Of a stretch of DNA of 64,000 nt, positions 35,425 through 49,500 are shown in pieces (the first letter of the stretch is position 1; the number at the start of each line of letters is the position of its first letter). The notes under the pieces are model-generated. The model was given only the letters and a program-made list of their open reading frames with translations. It was not told the origin of the DNA and made no database searches. The position numbers and the translations under genes were made by a program. The DNA comes from Sarcophilus harrisii (taxonomy: Eukaryota; Chordata; Mammalia; Dasyuromorphia; Dasyuridae), in contig NC_045426.1 of the NCBI RefSeq assembly GCF_902635505.1, forward strand, positions 307,408,874-307,472,873, in the 5' to 3' direction.

Positions 35425-35753
35425 TACTGGAATGACTATACTGATTACATATTATTACTGTTGTAATACTGTTGTTTAATGTTATAAAGATGAAGGCCAA
35501 AGGTGCTCTACTATTTTCATCTATTTTCAGACAAGCATAATGAAAATTGAGATATAAGGCAGTTAAGACAGTCCAGTGACCAGTTTTACTTTTTTCACTT
35601 GTAAAATAAGGTAATAATAGCTCAGGGTTGTTGGAGGGGGGAGAGTCAAGAAGGCAATATATGTAAAGCACTACATAAATGTTAGATATGCTTTAAAAAT
35701 ATTCTCCTTAGTCATTTCTAGTTCCCAATTTATGGGCCTACACAGCCTACACA

Positions 35754-36325
35754 TGTGAAGCTTTTCTGGAGGCAGCCTTAGTCTCAGTTGAAATAAATAA
35801 TTACTCCAAAATGCAGCCAGCTGGTAAAAGTGCAAGCGTTTATTTCTCCTTCCAAATTAGCCCGGTTAGTTGAAGCCTATCTCTCTGCCTGGCTCCAAGA
35901 GATCTTGCAGCTTTGTCCTTGGCTTCTGCCTCTGCTTTCTTCAGCCTCCAGCCAGCCCCAAGTTGGAAGATGCAATGAATCTCTCTTGCCTTGAAGATAA
36001 GGCTTGTAGGCTTTCTTCCAGAGTGCTCTGTCTCCAACCCCAGTTGAAGTTCCTCAGAAACTCTCTTGAGTGGTTCACTGGAACTGTATTTATGCTACTT
36101 CTCTGAGAGTGGGATTGTGGGATATCTCCCAACATGCTCTCTGAAATCTCCCAAACATGTGAACTCCATTGAGTACTAAGATACTTATGAGCTCTCTAAA
36201 GGTGTGAACACAAGCATTGTTTCCATCAGTTGTACTTAGTACCTAGTTTCAAGTTCTGGCCCAAAAGATCTTCTTCTAAGATCAAATCAACTCCAATGGC
36301 TTAACAGTTTGTAAAGATTCCAACA
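35754..36325 (-). mobile_element. solo LTR, family B, minus strand
   Basis: In reverse it starts TGTTGGAATCTTTACAAACT and follows the family B copy at 34,163 throughout. Hexamers TACACA (35,748-35,753) and TATACA (36,326-36,331) flank it, a 6-bp duplication with one change. It lies about 900 bp from the other copy in inverted orientation. Confidence 0.85.
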
Positions 36326-36399
36326 TATACATACTTAAGATACACACACACAGACACACACACATATGTATATATATAGAAAAAATTACAACTCTTGTA

Positions 36400-37830
36400 G
36401 GCCATCTCATCTTTAAACTTCCCCATTTTTATCAAGAGAAACACCATCCTTCCATTTACTCAGGTTTACAACCTTGGAATCATCCTTAATTCTTCCATCT
36501 CCATGAATCTTAATATCCAAGCAGTTTTAAGTCTTGATTCTACTTCCAAAACATTTCTTGTATTCATTCTTGTTTCTATTTGTACAAATTCTACCCTACC
36601 TTGGGCCTTCATGATTTCTTACCTAGACTATTGCAATAGCTTTCAAATCGGCCTCTCTCAAAGGGACCCATATGTGTAAAAAATGTTTGTAGCGGCAAGG
36701 AATTGGAAATTGAGTGGATGCTCATCAGTTGGGGAATGAATAAGTTATGAATGAAACATTATTGTTCCATATAGAAGAAATGAGCAGACTAATTAAGAAA
36801 GAAGACCCATGTGAACTGATGAGTGAAGTGAGTAGAACCAAGAGAACACTGTATATAACTACAAGATGATTATAATGATCAACTGTGATGGACTTGGCTC
36901 TTCTCAACAATATGGTGATTCAAAGCAATTTCAATAGACTTGGGAAGGAAAATGCCAATCATATCCAGAGAGAGAATTATGGAGACAATGTGGATCGAAG
37001 CATAGCATTTTCACATTTTTGTTTATTTTTTTCTTTCTTGTGTTTTTTTCCCCTTTTGGTCTGATTTTTCTTGCACAACACGACAAATACGTTAATATGT
37101 TTAAAAGGACAGCATATATTTAACCCATATCAGATTGCTTGCTGTTTTGGGGAGGGAGAGAGAAAAATTTGGAACACAAAGTTTTACAAAAATGAATGAT
37201 GAAAACCATCTTTTCATGTATTTAGAAAAATAAAATTCTATTGAGGAAAAAAAAAAGTCAGCCTTCCTCCTTGTAGTTATTTCTTTTACAATCTAGATTG
37301 AAAGGCTAGCCTTCACTATCTGCTCAAATAGCTTTAGAACACAAATCTGATGGTCAGTCCCTGAAAATTTTTCAGTAGTTTTCTATTGTCCTTTGGATAA
37401 AAATACATGGCATTTGTGGTCCTCTATAGTCTGGTTCTTCATTTACCTTTCTAGATTTAATTGCAATCATTCCCTCTGTTCCTGACAAACAGGGCAATTA
37501 GCTAATCCATTAAAGTAATATGTTATCTCTTGCCTTTGCATAAGTGGTTCTCCATTTCTGGAATACATTGGAATCCTTTCCTTCTTTTAAGACACGACTC
37601 AGTTGTTAGTTCTACAATGACATTTTTTCTCATCTCCCTGTTTAATGTGCTAACCTTTAAAAATTACTTTGTACACCCATCAGTACACATGCTATATATA
37701 CTGTATTCTGTTTCCAATCCCCCCTACCCTTACCCCTCATTAGAATAAAAGTTCTAAGAAAGCAAGGACTATTTTCTCTTTAAATTCTTAGCACCTGGTA
37801 CTGTAGTAAGAATTTAATATTTGTTCGAGT
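36400..37830 (+). repeat. L2 3' region interrupted by L1
   Basis: GACTATTGCAATAGCTTTCA before the L1, and GGTCCTCTATAGTCTGGTTC, GCCTTTGCATAAGTGGTTCT, TCTGGAATACATTGGAATCC and CTAAGAAAGCAAGGACTATT after it, are consecutive parts of L2 in sense. Confidence 0.8.
36665..37253 (+). repeat. L1 3' end
   Basis: It runs from ORF2-end sequence (GGAATTGGAAATTGAGTGG) through GATGGACTTGGCTCTTCTCA and AGTTTTACAAAAATGAATG to AATAAAATTCTATTGAGG and an A-run, inside the L2 element. It is more diverged than the copies at 28.3 and 30.8 kb. Confidence 0.85.
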
Positions 37831-40800
37831 TCAATTGTTTCTGATACTTCCTTATCTGGTCTGTTCCAAATGATATTAAAAATCATTACTGCATAGTTCT
37901 TATAAAAACAAGTATTTTTTTCAGTTAACAAGCATTAATTTTTCTTCTTCCTACCTCCCTATCCTGTACTGAAAGAGAAAAACAAAACTTATAAAAAGGC
38001 AAACAAAACAAATTTCCATCAAGGCCATGTTTAAAAATGTAATCACAGAGTTTTGATTTCTATTTTATAGTATAATTTGAAGTCTTGATGTGCTATCTTC
38101 CCTTCACTCCTAGTTCTTTTTCACTGTTTCCCTTGCAAGTCTAGATCATTTATGCTTCCAAATAATTATTAGTCAAGCTCTGTAAAATATCCTACTGATA
38201 GTTTGATTGTAGCATCAAAGTTGCAAATATAATTTATGTAGTATTATCATTTTTATTGTATTATCAAAGTTCAGACACAAGTACTGCCTATCCTTCAAGT
38301 TATTTAAGAAGCTTTTTATTTAAAGAACACTTTGTAATTCAATATACTTGTTGAATTGAAATGAATTATAATGCTTAAGAAATGAGGAAAAGAGTAGAAG
38401 GATGGAGAGAGAAAGTTGTGTTAATTGAATTTATACTTGCATGATCTTCTTCACAGGTTCCATAAAGAAAAATGAGAATATAATGCATACAAAAGCACTA
38501 TATGATACCATGTTTTCTGAAACTACGATTTTTATGATGATCTTTTTTTTTTTTTTTTTTTTTTTACCAATACACAGTACAACTTTGTGGTCAATTGCTT
38601 TATTATTTGAGTTGGTTCTTTGATGGCAGTGTGCTGCTAGTTCCATACTTAGGGCCATTCAATTCTGGTAGATCACCTGTCAGAATCTGAGCTCAAACGC
38701 TACATAAGATCATCTTTATGTCAAGATAAGGACATGGAAAGGAAATGGATAAGGACATGGAAAAACTATATTATGAACACAAGTTATGACAAACATAGTA
38801 GAATGGGCTGATGATCCTTAGAACTAAGTTATTGAAAGTTATTGATTTGTTTTTTTGATAAATCCTTGCAACAAAATTTATCCTTTTTTGTAATCTGTGT
38901 CTCTCTGCTAAAAAACACACTCTAGAACCCAGCTTGTTAAATGCCAGCCATGACAGCATAAAGAGTATGATAACTTAATGTGGGGTATGTGTGTGCAAAA
39001 TTATGATTATCAGTAAATGTTTGATTTGTATACCTATTTTATACTGGGTATTTTATGCTTGGGGTCACAAAAAAGAGTGGAAAAAAATTTAAGAAGCCCA
39101 ACTCTAAGGGCTGAAGTTGAGGGTCAAAGTGGGGGAAAGAAATACAGGTAGCTGAAATCTGAGCAATAAGGTTTTGCTGTATGACAAAAATAAAACTGAA
39201 ATAGGATATTAAGCCTTGCAAATCAGGCTCAAAAAAAAAAAAAAATCCTATTACATGAAAGCTAATTCAGTAAGGCCCAAGCTTTAACTTAAGATCTTTA
39301 TTTACAAAGGAAGCATTAACCCTTCTGATCTAAATGCAAAACTTAAATCTTAATGTAATTAAGGCTCTTTTACCAGTTTGCACTGAGGGAAAAAAAAGTA
39401 ATATGTAACATTTCATGTTATCATGAATAATATTGATCAAATTCATTTATTGTTTTGAAAGCTGTTTTCAAGAATGAATTGCTAGAGATTAATTTTACAT
39501 AGTGAAGCTCCCATAAATTATACATGATCCTACTTTCTCAGAGCTGTTTTTTTCCTTACCTTGATTTTTGATAAGACATTTCACAGATTCTAAAAAATAA
39601 AACCTTCAGATCATAGCTTCTCTATTTTATTACAAGTCTTCTTCAATATACGCTGTAGTAGACTGATGAAATCATATAGACATATAACATTCTGAAATGT
39701 TAGACCACGCTGCAAAATGAGCCACTGGCCCAATTAATTAACTATCACAACATTCAGAGGGTCTTGATATTTTAAAATATTGGTGCAAAGCAGCTTAAAT
39801 TCCATTAAACTGAGGAATTCAGAATTAAGTTGTAAAACAGAATGATAATATCACATTCATACTCCAAAGAGTGAGAATCTGATGATGTTTTGAATTACAG
39901 TGGTATCAAGATTAATTCTTGGTCCCATTTAAAAAAAACATTCAATCTGAGTTGTTTACACATAAAACTTGAATCTACATTAATGCATCAGGTGAATGCC
40001 CTGACAATTCTATTGCTCTATGTAAATTACATTTATAGTCATGTACCTAGCAAGGTTGTGAAAATGTCAGAGTTAGCACTGAAATATAACAAAGTGGCAT
40101 ATTCAGTTGAAGAGCTCAGATTGCCATTCTGAACATTAATTCTCAGTATCATCCACAGCTACTGTGTTGTGTTCTGCCACCTTCCTTAATTAAAGTTAAG
40201 TATTTCAGTAAGTGATCTCTTAAAGAAAACTTGCAATGTATAAAGTGTCTATGGTCTATCAGGTTTTGCTCACTTGATACAGATTTAAAAGTTAGGCAGA
40301 AATACCTATTATGGTTTTTTAGTAAAAAAAATTGATGTGAATATTTTAGCAACAAATTTGGTAAGGATACAGATGCATAAATGAACAAGAAAGATATATT
40401 ATTTCATTGAGAGATACAGACAGAGAGAGAAAGAGACAAGGATTTGTTAGGTATCTTTTTACTTTGTGAGTAAGCTGTGTAAAGAACATGTTGAACTTGA
40501 AGAAGAAGGAAGCATGTCTATCACTTACTATTCACTTGCCAATCAGTGAGAAGTGATAACAAGTTCAGGGACAAACAACATCCAGTGGTCTGTAACAAGA
40601 TTTACTACAATCAAAAATAAGAAAACCTGGCCCTCTGATGACATATCAGTTAGAATTAGCTAGCTTCTGTGATAAAATACTAGTCAAGCTGAACATCAGT
40701 CAGTCGGCAATCCTATCTTGAGGAGATATCCTTATTATTAAGGGCCTACGTTTTAATCTCACTTCTATAAAGAAAAGGGAAAAAAACAATACAGCGTCAG

Positions 40801-41036
40801 AAGAAATTATAGCCCCACACATTTAGATACATATATGTCCATACGCATATGTAAGTATGTCTGTACATCAGATTAGACATATTCACAGATGAAAGAGGAA
40901 TCAGGTTGGAGTAAAAGGAAACAAACCAAGCAGTTTAGATTGAGAGAGTAAAGGTTAAATAATCCGAGTACAAAGCAGTTGGTAGCTTTGGTGTTTGCTT
41001 CAAAGGATGAAGAACATTTACCTGATTTTATTCATA
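37831..41036. other. gap downstream of METTL22, no gene seen
   Basis: About 3 kb of AT-rich DNA with a pure T-run (38,545-38,566) and an A-run near 39,230. No exons or nameable repeats were found. Part of it could be a longer METTL22 3' UTR. Confidence 0.4.
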
Positions 41037-41675
41037 AACCAACCCATACGTTTTAAAAAGAAGAGAAATTCTGACAATGAATTTTGCTTTTTGCTCCAGA
41101 AGCAGTGATATAATGGCACAGAGTCAGATTTACATGCTCTAGATCCCAGATATATTGATTTGTGACAGAGAGAATATTAAATAACAGGAACAGATGAATC
41201 TTTAGTGTTGATTATTGTAAATACATACAAGATGTTAACATGGAAAGCACAAAAGCAGCAATACTGAGAAAAACCTCTAGTAAAAGCCTATAATCAGTCT
41301 AGCCACCACTGAAGTGCATGGTAATAGTACCTGAGCCATAAAAGAGTAAGAGAATTTTCTTAATTGGATAAAGGCAGGATTCAATGTCTTCAAGAAGCTT
41401 CACAAGTGACTAGTAAAAATGGTGGCAAGTAAATAATTCTCATTTAATTTCAAAAGAGATAATACTCTTAAGGCTGTATGGAACATGTTATATAGCAGAA
41501 AAATTATCACAAAAATTTAAAAATGATTATATTGTATCAGGCACATTAATCATTTTTAATTATATAAACTAAAGCAAATAGTTTGGTAGCTTTTGATTTC
41601 ACTAAAAATACAGTTTAGGAAGAACTGCGACAAACTGACTTAGGGGAATATCTTCAGCCTTGTTCACATGAGAGA
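41037..41675 (-). other. METTL22: candidate METTL22 3' UTR
   Basis: Sequence after the stop is AT-rich and not obviously repetitive. The first plain AATAAA on the minus strand lies at 41,042-41,037, which would give a 3' UTR near 640 nt. Another lies near 39,627. Which one is used cannot be told from sequence. Confidence 0.35.
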
Positions 41676-41711
41676 TCAACTTATTGGTGCAGCAACAATC
41701 TTCCAGAGTTC
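41676..41711 (-). CDS. METTL22: METTL22 coding exon 10, stop codon
   Basis: The acceptor CTTCCAG opens 12 codons, ELWKIVAAPIS and TGA. Human ends ELWKIIAEPVT, so both the site and the terminus agree. The exon continues into the 3' UTR at lower coordinates. Confidence 0.9.
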   Translation of the reverse strand, partial: ELWKIVAAPIS

Positions 41712-44700
41712 CTGGAAGGGAAGAACAGATTTTAAAACTCAATTCTGGTCACTTTAATGAGAGTATGACTTTAATAAAGGGGAATAATTAGCACAAGATT
41801 TCTAAACCTTATGTCTATCATATTTTCTATGAGTACTATAAAATTGTTTTAGGAATTGGGAAATTTCTTTATTATTCTGAAATACTTTCATTTAATTGTA
41901 GTAAGAAAAGTTGAATCTATAATACTCTTGCAATATAAAAAGGCATTTGGGATTCAAACAATGAAAAATGCCAGAATGAATGTCATCACAATTTCCCCAT
42001 TTTAATGGGTTTTAAGCACAATGTACTGTAGCTAATGAATCTTGTATAGTTTTTCTTTTGTTATATGCTGTTACCCTAAAAGACTGCAGGTGAAGAATGT
42101 AAAACATTAAAGCATTTTTTTCTGTAAAAAACTCATTTGCTAAGGATATGCATAGTACATCCAAACATCAAATCTTTTAATTTAGAAAAATATTGAGAAG
42201 CAGGAACATTCAAATGATCTCAATTTCCATACCTGAGCTTGTCAGCAAAAAGGTGTTCACATAAGAAATACATATGAACACACATATGTTTGCTTCTGTA
42301 TAACACTTATGTAGAATTTGAACAGGTTATTCATCTGTAAGAGTGCATTATGCAAATTACCATACAGATCAGTAATACTTTTAATAAAACAAGGAAGGTT
42401 CATACAAGCAACATATATAATTCACATTTTTTGTCAAAAAAAATTTCATGTCAATCCAGTTTTGATTCATATGTTGCTCAGATATATAATTTCAACATGG
42501 AGTATCCCTAAATGCTGATAACACTTGAAAAGCCAGCTTTTTTTTAGAGGGGAAAAAAACCATCAGTTTCCTACTCTCATAATGGGATTGACCTTTTTTG
42601 ATACAAGAAAATTTTCTCCCTTTTAAGACAATCAATAGTAAAATTTTGCAACTATTTTCTCTGTTTCTTGTGATAGCATTAAATACATAATGATGGTCCA
42701 GTATATACTTTATGTACATTATAAAAGTAAACATGAAAAAAGACAATTTTCTAAAATACCATTTCTATTTGTGTGTCACTTGGCCTAATCTCAGTATAGG
42801 TGAGCAGAAAGCTATCTTTATCACAGGATCAAATAATGGTTATAAAGAGAATAAATACAAATTAATATACAAAGTAGTTAAGGACAAGGTAATTTGAAAA
42901 GAAAACATTAGCTTGGGTATGCGTATAAATGTGTCAGAAAGGGCTTCATGTAGAAAGTGCATATTGAAGGAAAACAGGGATTCTCTGAAGTGAGGAGAGA
43001 GTATAATCCAGGCATGGGGGATAGCTAGTATAAGGGCAGGAACAAAAGATGGAGTATTGTATGTACTTAAATTTGATTTTAGAGGCAATATAAAGCCACT
43101 GTAGATGAATGAGTAGGGTTAGTGATATGGTTACAACAAGGCTTAAGGAGAATCACTTTGGTAGTACTGTGGAGGGTAGATTAGAGGAGGGGAGAAGAAA
43201 CCAATTTAAATAAGCTAGGTGAAAAGTGATGAGGACCAAATTAAGGTGGTAATTGTGTGACTAGAGAAGAGTTACTTAAGAGATATTGTAGACAAAGAAA
43301 TGGAAGGATTGGTCAGGTCTGGATTTACAGGATGACAAAGAGAGAGAAACTGATAAAACTGAGATTGTGTATCTAGCAAACTGGAAGAATTGTGGTTCCT
43401 TCAAAAGAAATAGCATTGTTTAGAAGAGGGATAATTTGGGGATGGGGAAATGAAAATGAGTTTTGTTTTACACATGTTGAATTTAAGATGTCTCCAATAT
43501 ATTTTTTTTTTTGTTCAATTGTTTTCAGTTGTGTCCAATTCACTGTGACTCAATTTGGGGTTTTCGTGGCAAAGATTCTAGAATGATTTGCCATTTGATT
43601 TGCCATTCCTTCTTCAGTTCATTTTACAGATGAGGAAACGGAGGTAAACAGAGTTAAATGACTTGTTCAGGGTCACACAGCTAGTAAATGTCTGAGGCCA
43701 CAGCTGAACTCAGGTCTTGACTCTAAGTCTGATGTTCTATTCACTGTGCCACCTAGCTATTCTGCAGTATACTTGTGATATATGCAATAGGCAACAAGTG
43801 ATAGACTAAGATTTAGAAGAGAAAATGAATTTAAATGTATAAATCCAAACCACTTGGAAATAATTAAATTCATGTGACTAATGAGGTCACAAAGTATGGA
43901 GAGAAAAGAATGTGCATGTGTCTAGCCTTGAGAAATATTTATATTTAAGAAACATGATATAGAGGATGACCTAGCAAAGGAGACTGAGACATGTTGGGAA
44001 AAAGCCAGGAGAATTTACTGTCATGAAATTCCAAAGAAGAAAGTATCTAGGAGGAAAGGATAGTCAATAATAGTAAAAGCATAAGAAATATCAAGAAGGA
44101 TGAGGATTTAAAAAAAAAAAAAAAAAAAAAGACCAAATTTGGTAGTTAAGAATGCTGATTCCCTGGGAAGGTGGAGGGGAAGCTGACCAAAAGAACAGAG
44201 TTGAAAGGGAAAGAAGCAAGGAGGAAATGCTAAGCCTAGTGTTTGCATACTTCACAATTTTTATATCCTAGTCCCTGGGTGCAACTATCTATGCAGAGGA
44301 GGAAAAACAAAACACTTTCTTAAAGTACTGTAATTAAGAAGTTTCAGTATGGAGTTTTTTGGCACATTCACATTTGTTTTTTTTCTTTCTGCTGACTAAA
44401 CAGCTTAGTGGCAAAGCAATTAACTCAGCACATTACTGCTAGTTTACTAAATGAATGGCACTTACCAACTGCTCTATACGTTCATAAACAAGGAACTGGG
44501 GGAAAGTAGCTTCAATTGGCTCTACCATAAACTTCATTTTGCCATCTCTGAGTTTCTCTAGATCATTTAGGGAAAATCGAAAATGATTGTAAGCTTCACA
44601 TGTAATGTCCAAATGTCTAAGTGTGAAGTTTAGTCTGGAAAAAACAAAGAACCATGTGTTACATTGAGGAATTTTTCAAGATATGCTTTTATTCTATAAT

Positions 44701-46461
44701 ACTTAAGAGATATTGCCCAACTTCACTTCCCTACCCATTCGACATTATCCCAAATATATATCAGCTTGAATATCAATATCTTTATATGCCTCTATCCCTA
44801 TTTTTTCCTCTACTGTTTTTGGGACTAGAGGGAAGTCAGATTAGTAAGCTCCATATTTTAGAAAATAAACTGAGCTTATAGGTTGAAATTAAAATTCTCC
44901 ATTTAAATGGGAAGTTAAAATCTATTTCAGGATAGTTATGATTTTATTATTTTCTGGATCCTCTTTCTCATTTTTAGGCTGAGTCACAGTAGACTTCAAT
45001 TTGGGGTTAATAATTCTATTGCTCTTTCTATAAATTTAAGTAGTTCAAATGTTAACTGCGAACTTTTATCAAATCTTTATTAAAATGCCTACTAGGTGAA
45101 GAGCTGTGGGAGAAATGCAAAGATGACACTGGGTACACAATGAGCAACAATTTTCTAAGATGAAAAAAAAATGCACATATTCTATTAGAACCATCTTAAG
45201 TGCAATTCTTTCCATTTGTCTGAATGCAAAATTTGAGTCATTTTTTCTATCATTTGAAAATACACAAAGGCCAATGTTCTGTGTAAGACAAAAACTACGT
45301 TTATTTAAATGCCAATGAAAATCAGCAGAAATGAGCCCAATTCCTCAGATACTAGGCCCCGGAGCAGAGAGCTACAGGCACAATATAGTCTGAAAACTGA
45401 AGTAACATAGTTGTGTTTCAAATGCCTGGGGTAATGCAGTGATGTTAAGGAGTAAGGAAAAACATTTTAAACTTTACTCGACAAGGGGGAAAAATAGCTG
45501 CTACAGTTGTATATATTTATTTCTAGTCTTTCATGTGTATCTCTGAGGTATACACCTTGTTTATTTGTTTCTTCCTATGCTCCTCATTAGCAATCCAGAA
45601 AAGGGAACTCCGCTGAACTTGACTGAGCCTTTCTGACTTTGGACTCTATTAGTTATCAAGTAGTCAGAGAAGACTTTGTGGAAGAGGAAAGGAAGCTTAA
45701 CCCTGAAGAATGGTGAGGAGTCAGTTAAGTAGATGAGGTAACGAGATTTAAGACAAAATTCTCAAGTTGCATGATTCTGGAAGTGGTGCTGTTGACAAAT
45801 ATTAAGTTAGAAAGAACTTGTTTGTGAGGAAAGATAAATTAATTTCTGGAAATGTTGAAATTTAAGTGATGCCAGGAGATCTAGTAGAAATGTTTAGTAG
45901 GTAACTGGAGATATGAAAGTCGAGTTTGAGTAAAGGGATAGGAAGCAGATTTTAGCATTAGGGGATAATAATTAAAGCCATGACAATGGATTTTATGAGG
46001 AAGAATATGTATGTGTGTATATACACTTATACATATATATTCTTCATCACAGAATCAATATATATGTATGTATGTATGTATGGAAAGAGGGGAGGGAGGG
46101 AGAGAGAGAGAAAGACAGGGAGACAGACACAATGATAGAGACAGAGACAGAGAAAGAGATTGAGATTTAAAAGGCAAATTTTTGGTGGCCCATGGAAAAA
46201 ACCTTATATGTCATCAGTGTAGTATATACAAAATATGAGGCCAAACGTACCTTTTCTCTATTGATAAGTAGATTGTACAAGCATTTTTCAAATTGTGAGT
46301 AATTCTGTAGAGTGTTTTAAATAAAGCATCTGTGAGATCATCATCATAAAAAACTGCAAAAATTTAAATAAAAACAGTATATTACCATTTGAAAATTTTC
46401 AATCTTCTTAGAATACCTATGAATGGTATATGGAAATCATTCCCTCCCAAAAGGAAACATA

Positions 46462-46494
<33 letters not shown>

Positions 46495-46537
46495 GTTTGA
46501 AAATGATAGTGTGCAATTCATTACGTGCTGTTTCCTC

Positions 46538-46583
<46 letters not shown>

Positions 46584-49500
46584 CCCACACACATACACAC
46601 AACATATTATGCATATTTATATATAAAAGACAAATTAAGCAATTTGTACATTATATGTACAATCATATAAAACATTATTTTCATATTATGTCAAGTTGTG
46701 AAAGAAAAAACAGGTCAAAAGGGAAAAAAAAACCCATAAAAAAAAATAAAGTGAAAATAGTATGTTTCAATCTGCATTTAGAATCCATCAGTTCTTTATC
46801 TGGATGTGGACAGCATTTTTTTTTTTTTTAATCATTATAGCTTTTTATTTAGTAGTTATATGCATGGGTAATTTTATAGCATTGACAATTGCCAAACCTT
46901 TTGTTCCAATTTTTCCCCTCCTTCCCCCAACTCCCTCCCCTAGATGGCAGGTTGACCAATATATTTAAATATATTGAAGTATAAATTAAATACAAAATAA
47001 GTATACATTGGACAGCATTTTCTAACTTAAGTCCTTTGTAACTGTATTGGATCACTGTATATTGCTGAGAAGAGCTAAGTCATTCAAAATTTTTTACCAT
47101 ACAATGTTGCTATTACTGTGTAAAATATTTTTCTGATTCTGCTCTTTTCACTTCATATCAGCTAATACAAGTCTTTATACATGTTCATGAAATCTGCCTA
47201 CTCAATATTTCTTATTACACAGTGGTATTCCATTACATTCACATACTACAATTTGTTCAAACATTTCTCAATTGATCCCCTCAATTTGCAGTTCTTTGCC
47301 ACCACAAAATATTTTTGCACATGTAAGTCCTTTTCTCTTTTTAAAAAAAAAATTATCTTTTTGGGATACAAACCTAGTTAGTGGTATTGTTGGATCAAAA
47401 GTTTTATAGCTCTTTAGGCATATTTCCAAATTGCTCTCCAGAATGGATGGATCATTTCACAACTTCAATAATACACTGGTGTTCTAATTTTCCCATATCC
47501 TCTCCCACATTTTCTTTTTCTGTCATATTAGCCAATCTGATAGGTGTGAGGTAGTACTCAGAGTTGTTTAGCAAAAATCTTTTAAAACACTTCATAGAAA
47601 CACACAGTTTTTTAGAATTGAACTAATACCTCCCTGAGCTATAGAACTGTCTGAACCTAGAATGATCAATTCTGGAAACACCTCTATAATCCAGAAACCA
47701 AGTAGAGGGAGTCATACTATATTAAGCATATTAAAAAAAATCCTCTTTATAAGTAATGTTACCTTACCATCAGCTGCCATTATGATAGTAGTGTGAGCAT
47801 ATAAATCAGAAATTTCTTCTTCAGACCAACTGAATGGAACTTGAGGATCTATGCCCATCAAAAAAAAAAAAAAAAGGAAAAATGAAGAGAACATTGTGAT
47901 TTCAACTTCCCCATTATACTTTACCACCACAAAAATAAATCAGGTTCTCTAGTAGAAGACAAAAGGAAAAAAAAAAAGTACCAGCAAAGCTACTTAAAGG
48001 AATATGCTCATTTTGAAGTAAGTAAAGTTTGAGAAATCTAGATTTAAAATCAGTCCTGATCATACTTTAGAAAACTCGTTCAAAGGCACTGGGAAGTTAG
48101 AAGAACTGGACTCTAGTCATGGTTCTTTTCTTAAATGTCTATACAATCTTGGGCTTGTAACCTAAATCTTCTGGCTCTCAGCTTTCTCATCTGGGCAAGT
48201 TTCATTCATTATCAAGGAACTACAATGTGAAGATCACTGTGATAGCAGCAGGGGTAGTATAATATAATGTCTTCATCCCTTTCAGCTCTTGCTAGGGTTC
48301 ACTTTCAAATTGTGGACTACGGACAATTACTTTTCTCTATCAGTCACCTTGATCCCACATATCTTTAGTAAATCTAGCAAAGATGACAATTATTTGTTTA
48401 AAAGAAAAAAATATATACATATATATACATAGTAGAGCCTCTCATTCAGGAATTCAGCATTTATTCAGGAATAATTTTTTTTCAAATGTTTCTTTTTTTA
48501 TATATATATTTTACTTTTATATCATATCCATTTCCCAATGCATCTCTTCCTCCCTCCTTCCAAAACAGATTTCTCTTTTAACAAAGAATAAAAAAAGAGA
48601 CACTCCACCCAAAAAACTAGCAATGATTTCAAAGTAGATAGATGATTTGCTAAGGAAGAGCTGTCGGTTCAAAAGTTTGAAGCAAATATTAAGAATAATA
48701 AGGAAACAAACTTACCAGTGCACAAATCATCTTTTAGCCAATTCAGTTCTTTAACTTTAATTACACCTCCTGTTTATGCAAAAAAATACCAAATCACATA
48801 TTAAAAATTGGGAAAGTAGAGTTAATACATGTGGAGAAAAAAGTATCCTAGAAACACATTGAGCTTGAATCCAATAACTAAGGAAAATGACTTTTCTACT
48901 TGTCTGGTAGGACATATCAAAGAAAGTCAAAATCTAGAATCTATATAGATTTTTTTCCCACTATTAAAAACAGTCTGAAAAAATGTGATTTTATTTTATG
49001 AAAACAAAACAAAAACCAGATTTTAAAAACCTTCTCACACAAGTACAAAATATCAAATGAACTTCACCTGCTGTTGCAGTTAGGTTCCTGTTTAGGGCAA
49101 CATTCCGTTCACACATAGCCAGGAGATCTTCACCCACATCTGAAAGTGCAAGTTTGAAAACATTTTTCAGTATGAGAAATGATAATAATTTATATTCTAA
49201 AGCTTTAATTTGGGGAAAGTCTTAATAATAAAGATAGGGACAAAATAAAATTATAGAAGATCATATTATGTTTACGTAAGGAAAGGATACTGAAGGTATA
49301 GAAAAACTTCTCCAGTCTATCTGAACTCTGAAATCAGAAGAAAAATTCAATGACCTTGAAGAAGGGACTCCGAAACTCTAAAACTGCTAAACTCCTAGAT
49401 GGAGAAATTCTCCTTGGACCCTTCCTGAGGGAAACAAGATAAACAGCTTCATTCTGTTATCTAGGTTGGTTCAGTGAGGAGCAAAAGGATTCCAACCCTA

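Larger units (their letters stand above)
41712..44465 (-). other. METTL22: METTL22 intron 9
   Basis: The intron between coding exons 9 and 10 has GT/AG ends. It contains an ancient repeat (42,900-44,230) carrying an inserted SINE. The rest is unassigned AT-rich sequence. Confidence 0.85.

Noticed and set aside
1-41000. Search for neighbouring genes of METTL22 (in human ABAT lies downstream)
   Set aside because: No segment matched an exon of a known protein. The gene-free interval is repeat-filled and the neighbour probably lies outside the window.
46511-46831. 106-codon plus-strand frame with IYIYIY and THTHTH runs
   Set aside because: It is a microsatellite plus antisense L1.
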